In this document: one piece after another, positions 7,217-9,946 of the stretch | Numbering within the stretch: the first letter of the stretch is position 1 | Layout of the letters: every line of letters starts with the position of its first letter | Assembly (NCBI GenBank): GCA_964488685.1 | Contig: CAZAVY010000096.1 | Coordinates: forward strand, 1-9,946 | Reading direction: 5' to 3' | DNA length: 9,946 nucleotides | Origin: GCA-001735895 sp964488685 | GTDB lineage: Bacteria > Pseudomonadota > Gammaproteobacteria > GCA-001735895 | Position numbers and translations under genes: made by a program | Notes under the pieces: generated by a model | What the model saw: the letters and a program-made list of their open reading frames with translations, nothing else | The model's database searches: none | What the model was told of the DNA's origin: nothing

Positions 7217-7465
7217 ATCAACTACAAATGCCATAAATACGCCACCGGATACTTTGGCTGTTTTCGGGTTACAAAGCTAAATGGATAACCCGGAACAAGC
7301 TACTAATGAAAAAAATACTGAGCCAGTACCTCCCACCGGGGAAGTTGCGTTACCATGAGAACTCGACTTTTCCGATGAAGATTGCACCAAAAGTAAAAAA
7401 CCTGGGCCCGGGCTAACTACACCGACAAACAATACTATTGCGACAGGCACCAAAAATATACCCAT
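7217..7465 (-). pseudogene. LysE/RhtB-type amino-acid exporter relic (ends only)
   Basis: From ATG 7465, with a good AGGTGA ribosome site upstream, the frame reads MGIFLVPVAIVLFVGVVSPG and PGFLLLVQSSSEKSS, the SPGPGFLLLV hallmark of the first helix of LysE-family translocators, then about 30 residues matching the next helix (GGTGSVFFSLVACSGLSI) before a TAG at 7277-7279. In the same frame directly after the TAG comes NPKTAKVSGGVFMAF, which resembles the last helix of the family (usually N-R-V-S-G-G-V-x-x-x-x-G). Intact members have about 200-210 residues and five or six helices; here about 62 plus about 20 remain, so the centre has been lost. It cannot be a working exporter. The N-terminal identification is good; the C-terminal match is short and less certain. 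Confidence 0.68.
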
Positions 7466-7565
7466 CCATTTTCACCTCGCAGTAATTTCAAAATTCAACC
7501 ACCTTTCTCAAAAAGCCATCGGGCGTAAAACAAGTTATTAATCCACCGCACTAATGTGTTAACCG

Positions 7566-7967
7566 TTATTTTGACGGGTTTTGGTGGAATTCAATTACGT
7601 TCCTGTCTTGATCGCGAATAAAAAACATTACGCCCCCATCAGGTAATGTCAAAGGGCCCTCTGTAATCTCAATTTCCAATTCCTTTATGGTCGCTTCAAC
7701 TGCTTTAATATTTGTCACATCTAGTGCGATATGAGTAAATCCGGGGTGCTTTTCCGGGATGTCCATTAGTATATTTTCGGTTACCCCGGAATCCGCATTA
7801 AGAATGAAATTAATATTCACACCCGAGGGATGCTCCATAATTGCCACTGGTTCCGGTCCCATTGGGCCTGCAATAAAAACAAATCCTAGCTGAGCATAAA
7901 AATTTCTCGCTTTTTCCAAATCCTTTACTCGGATTCCGATGTGATTGATTCCAGATATCTCTTTCAT
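7566..7967 (-). CDS. VOC superfamily (glyoxalase/bleomycin-resistance/dioxygenase fold) protein
   Basis: A complete 133-residue protein with the paired beta-alpha-beta-beta-beta modules of the vicinal-oxygen-chelate fold. Module one: INHIGIRVKDLEKARNFYAQ then LGFVF and EPVAIMEHPSGVNINFIL. Module two: PGFTHIALDVTNIKAVEATI, then GGVMFFIRDQDRNVIEFHQN. Likely metal ligands are His9, Glu45, His79 and Glu126, the usual H/E pattern for glyoxalase-like enzymes. Such proteins isomerise, cleave or sequester small molecules (methylglyoxal-glutathione, aromatics, fosfomycin or bleomycin-like drugs); the substrate cannot be told from sequence. ATG 7967 has AGAGG nine bases upstream. Its neighbours on both sides are gene relics, so no pathway can be inferred from context. 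Confidence 0.9.
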   Translation of the reverse strand: MKEISGINHIGIRVKDLEKARNFYAQLGFVFIAGPMGPEPVAIMEHPSGVNINFILNADSGVTENILMDIPEKHPGFTHIALDVTNIKAVEATIKELEIEITEGPLTLPDGGVMFFIRDQDRNVIEFHQNPSK

Positions 7968-8106
7968 CCCAGTTAGCCTCTTAATCGATGTTTCTCAATG
8001 ATTGCGGATTCGACCAACGCCTCGCATCTGCTAACACAACCTTGCCGATTCCAATTGCATACGCGGGTTAGATTTATTGATGCAATTTCAATCACCATGT
8101 AGCAAT

Positions 8107-8420
8107 TTACCGACGCACGGATAAAAAGACACCAACCGCCATCAGTAAAAGTCCAACCAAACGTTGGCCTGGCATTGTGTGATTTGCAGCTCCCGGCAAA
8201 CTATAGTGATCGATGATTGCCATGGAAATCAGCTGGCCTAATAAAACGAATGCACTGCGTTTTCAACACCGAATTTAGGGGCAATCCAGGTTATTCCCAG
8301 CACATAAAACACTATGAATAAACCCCCCATAAAAGAGTAAACCAGAGTCAAACTGGGTATTTTCCCGGATAAGAACATCATTCCGGCACATGCGACGATA
8401 CCGACAAATAGCGCAATCAT
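8107..8420 (-). pseudogene. DMT-superfamily transporter relic, YdcZ/DUF606-like (5' truncated, frameshifted)
   Basis: The minus strand encodes IALFVGIVACAGMMFL, then SLTLVYSFMGGLFIVFYVLG, ITWIAPKFGVENAV and then hits TAG in that frame. One base later the other frame continues the family sequence: AFVLLGQLISMAIIDHYSLP, GAANHTMPGQRLVGLLLMAV, GVFLSVRR, TAA 8107-8109. The order (second helix, gly-rich helix, APxxGVxxAV, GQLxxxxxxDHxxLxG, xRLxGxxLMxxGVxL) matches the roughly 150-residue YdcZ/DUF606 drug/metabolite transporter family. A missing G around 8252-8253 (GTGCATTC for an expected GTGGCATTC) explains the frameshift. The first helix and start codon are missing; in their place, joined in frame, is the EthD remnant. 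It is therefore both truncated and frameshifted, and inactive. Confidence 0.8.
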
Positions 8421-8618
8421 TGCAGGCAGCATTCCTCTAGAGCTCCTCAACCCTACCTTTTAAGGGGTGTCTACCGTATGAGACTGAACATATTTTTTTG
8501 CCCTCATAGCGCCGGCATTTTCCATAAAGAATGGGCCATGTTTATTCATCCAGTAGTCTTTAAATTCTTCGCGAGACATATCTGGGTGCCGTGTAATACA
8601 CATAACAAACTTGATCAT
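8421..8618 (-). pseudogene. EthD-domain protein relic (nonsense codon, 3' end lost)
   Basis: Starting at ATG 8618, nine bases after a strong AGGAG site, 52 codons read MIKFVMCITRHPDMSREEFK, DYWMNKHGPFF and AKKYVQSHTVDTP before TAA at 8460-8462. This is the N-terminal half of an EthD-type dimeric alpha/beta-barrel protein (normally about 100-110 residues, found with cytochrome P450s and in degradation pathways). In the same frame past the stop, LRSSRGMLPA continues the expected family sequence (x-L-R-x-S-R-G), after which it switches abruptly to transporter sequence at about 8420. So the gene has a premature stop at codon 53 and a deletion join that removed its last third or more. A truncated 52-residue peptide could still be translated. 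It follows the SnoaL-like gene by 65 bases on the same strand. Confidence 0.82.
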
Positions 8619-8683
8619 CTTTGTATTCTCCTGTGTTTATTCGATTCTTCTGGGAAGATTGTACCCATGGTTTAAGTTCAGCC

Positions 8684-9451
8684 TTAGAATTTGCCATTGT
8701 CGTTCCTCCATTCGCTGCGCGGGGGGAGCGCCTCGGTCGTGTCCCAGTGTTCTACAAGTTTTCCATGAGCAACTCGGAAAAGGTCAAAAAATGAGGAGTG
8801 AACTCCGTTTACAGAACCCTCACTGACAGTAAGCACAAAATTTCCTTCCGCCAGGATACGATGCATTCTGTCGTATTTTATGGTGATGCCTTCGTTAGAA
8901 TTTGGTTCGGATAAAGCCGAGCGCAGCGCCGACAGACCATCTCCGGTACGTGGGTTATGTTCGGAGTAGCATTCGTCGCCAATGTAATGTTCCAGTTTGT
9001 CGAGTTGGCCATTGATGAGGACGGTGTCAACGAAGGATCTCACGATTTTCCGGTTGTCTTCGGTTTTGTCGAGATCGGTTGCTTCGGCTGGTCCATCAAC
9101 CATGGAGTGACTGGAGGGGTTGGGTCCTTCCCTCGGCTGGATATTGTCCCAGTGCTCGACGGTCAAATCACCCTCGAAGCGGAAGATTTCGAAGCCGATT
9201 CTCGAAGTGTCAAAGTCGTACTCAGTGTGGGCAAATACATAGTCACCATCCGAGAATATGCGTACGATATTGACGCGGGGGGAGCTTTTAGCTAGTCGTT
9301 TGAACAGCGCTGCAAGGCCCTCTCCCCCTTCGTGAGTCTGAGGATTATGCTGGATGTACTTGTCTGGGTTGACGACGGCAACCGATGCCTCATCGCCAGT
9401 TTCGATGCCTTTGAGTAATGTGCGAATTTGGCCTTTTCTTTTTGAGGTCAT
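8684..9451 (-). CDS. Protein with two SnoaL/NTF2-like domains
   Basis: A 255-residue protein made of two related halves. Repeat one has KYIQHNPQTHEGGEGLAALF (31-50), DGDYVFAHTEYDF and EIFRFEGDLTVEHWDNIQ (to 105); repeat two has CYSEHNPRTGDGLSALRSAL (161-180), EGNFVLTVSEGSVNG and DLFRVAHGKLVEHWDTTE (to 240). The HNP plus VEHWD signature is that of SnoaL-like polyketide-cyclase-fold proteins (COG4922-like), which are usually single-domain and about 120-150 residues; some catalyse aldol-type ring closures, most are uncharacterised. Residues about 106-130 form a polar linker. The start at ATG 9451 has no good ribosome site. Immediately upstream, 30 bases away, is the 3' end of a group II intron relic, so the original promoter or upstream gene may have been displaced. 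EthD relic follows on the same strand. Confidence 0.85.
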   Translation of the reverse strand: MTSKRKGQIRTLLKGIETGDEASVAVVNPDKYIQHNPQTHEGGEGLAALFKRLAKSSPRVNIVRIFSDGDYVFAHTEYDFDTSRIGFEIFRFEGDLTVEHWDNIQPREGPNPSSHSMVDGPAEATDLDKTEDNRKIVRSFVDTVLINGQLDKLEHYIGDECYSEHNPRTGDGLSALRSALSEPNSNEGITIKYDRMHRILAEGNFVLTVSEGSVNGVHSSFFDLFRVAHGKLVEHWDTTEALPPRSEWRNDNGKF

Positions 9452-9480
9452 GGATAATTACGCTTTTATTTGTGCAGCTA

Positions 9481-9556
9481 ATCGGGATAGGGGGATGCCT
9501 CACGACATCCCTCCTCCCACACCACCGGGCATACGGATCACGTACCACGGCGGTTC
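9481..9556 (-). mobile_element. Group II intron 3' end (domains V and VI), intron otherwise missing
   Basis: Read on the minus strand, 9554-9521 is a 34-base segment, the standard length of domain V: ACCGCCG pairs with CGGTGGT (one G-T), then an internal mismatch and two-base bulge, then TACG with CGTA, closed by a short loop. It is followed by a domain-VI-like hairpin: GGGATGTC (9511-9504), GTGA tetraloop, GGCATCCC (9499-9492), with an outer stem GGGA/TCCC. The unpaired A at 9488 lies eight bases from the putative 3' terminus CCCGAT (9481), where the branch-point adenosine of group II introns sits. No reverse transcriptase ORF or domains I-III are visible upstream, so this is a relic. Domain V has irregularities (T opposite C, an extra base), so it may be degenerate. 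The short ATG-initiated reading frame through it (from 9590, behind a GGAGG-like site) is probably not a gene. Confidence 0.7.
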
Positions 9557-9710
9557 AATGAGTTGATATGGCATATTTGTCCGTTTCATGTGATCTCCTC
9601 CACCTTGCCAGACTCAGCAAAGTCTATTCTCTTTGCACTTTACCACCAAGCGGGGTTTAGCTGCAATGTAGGCCCTTGGAGCCACTAATCTTCACCTTCT
9701 AACTCTATCG

Positions 9711-9946
9711 TCAGTGTTGATCGACCCATATTTCATCTGGAATCTGTTTCCCGAATTTGGAAGCCACCAGCGTTTGCAACCCATACCCTTTCAGGCATCG
9801 CCGGGCGCAGTAACCATGATCCAACCAAACCGCTTCATCCTCCTCACTGTTCAGGCCTTCCTGAGATTTCAGTACTACGCCTTCTGCTGACTTCTGTAAT
9901 GCGATCACACTGAATTGCTCCAGCGTCAGTTGATCCTTCAACACAA
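9711..9946 (-). CDS. Hypothetical protein, C-terminal part (cut by window edge)
   Basis: The minus strand is open from the right edge to TGA at 9711-9713, 77 or more residues. A GTG at 9944 could be a start, but the frame continues out of the window, so it is treated as partial. The sequence (LTLEQFSVIALQKSAEGVVL, SEEDEAVWLDHGYCARRCLK, GYGLQTLVASKFGKQIPDEI) is soluble, mixed in charge, with two cysteines close together (Cys-Ala-Arg-Arg-Cys). I do not recognise a family. It is not a recognisable reverse transcriptase C-terminus, though it lies upstream of the group II intron relic on the same strand. The 150 bases between it and the intron remnant hold nothing I can name. Confidence 0.45.
   Translation of the reverse strand, partial: VLKDQLTLEQFSVIALQKSAEGVVLKSQEGLNSEEDEAVWLDHGYCARRCLKGYGLQTLVASKFGKQIPDEIWVDQH

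Noticed and set aside
7206..7271. Inverted repeat GTAACCCG / CGGGTTAC about 60 bases apart, also attC-like.
   Set aside because: It lies inside the same-frame LysE remnant, neither end fits the core-site consensus, and the 8-base arms could occur by chance.
8025..8075. Possible integron attC site: on the minus strand ATCTAACCCGCG ... GTGTTAGCAGAT between the transporter relic and the VOC gene, in a run of small same-strand genes that resembles a cassette array.
   Set aside because: One arm fits RYYYAAC but the other (GTTAGCA) breaks GTTRRRY, the spacing is short, and no similar element recurs in the other gaps. An attC covariance search (for example with HattCI/IntegronFinder models) could decide.
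8238..8450. Single 70-residue membrane protein from TTG 8450.
   Set aside because: Its first ten residues continue the EthD frame and the rest is transporter sequence that continues in another frame after its stop; it is a product of deletion and frameshift.
9504..9590. Short ORF of about 29 codons from ATG 9590 behind a GGAGG site.
   Set aside because: Its reading frame runs through the domain V stem of the group II intron, so the protein-like sequence is best explained by RNA structure; a leftover start signal is possible.
1..9946. CRISPR array, tRNA, rRNA, insertion-sequence ends or transposase.
   Set aside because: No regularly spaced repeats, no cloverleaf or rRNA-like sequence, and no transposase motif were found on either strand by eye.

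Overview
The window looks like chromosomal DNA of a proteobacterium, most likely a gammaproteobacterium. That rests on protein character (an OmpR/PhoB-type two-component pair, a PspA/IM30-like protein, a small membrane protein resembling DUF6524) and on the moderately GC-rich coding DNA of the first 6.2 kb. No rRNA or tRNA is visible and the species cannot be named from this stretch.

Left part (1-3626, all minus strand): reading leftward from 3626 there is an OmpR-family response regulator, a 700-residue membrane histidine kinase starting in a TAATG overlap, the wreck of a pyridoxal-phosphate decarboxylase (one-base frameshift plus loss of the central catalytic part), and the start of a small membrane protein that runs off the left edge.

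Middle part (3627-6276, plus strand): divergent from the regulator is a compact operon of a short PspA/IM30-like coiled-coil protein, a multi-pass membrane protein (ATGA overlap) and an exported von Willebrand factor A protein, closed by a nested inverted repeat and a strong intrinsic terminator. The shared promoter region carries two GTAAA repeats 11 bp apart, the geometry of a CpxR/OmpR-type operator. My reading is a self-contained envelope-stress module: the kinase senses the periplasm, the regulator controls the divergent operon, and PspA-like, membrane and vWA proteins respond at the inner membrane. This is the best candidate in the window for an undescribed system; the functional link is inference.

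Right part (6278-9946): visibly AT-richer accessory DNA with loosely spaced minus-strand genes. Intact-looking genes are a GNAT acetyltransferase, a VOC (glyoxalase-fold) protein and a protein with two SnoaL/NTF2-like domains. Between them lie remnants: a LysE-type exporter kept only at its ends, and an EthD-domain gene with a nonsense codon joined in frame to an N-terminally truncated, frameshifted YdcZ/DUF606-type transporter. Near the right end is what looks like the 3' end (domains V and VI) of a group II intron without its reverse transcriptase. The last ORF is unrecognised and cut by the window edge. The picture is of a laterally variable region undergoing deletion and decay beside a conserved stress module.
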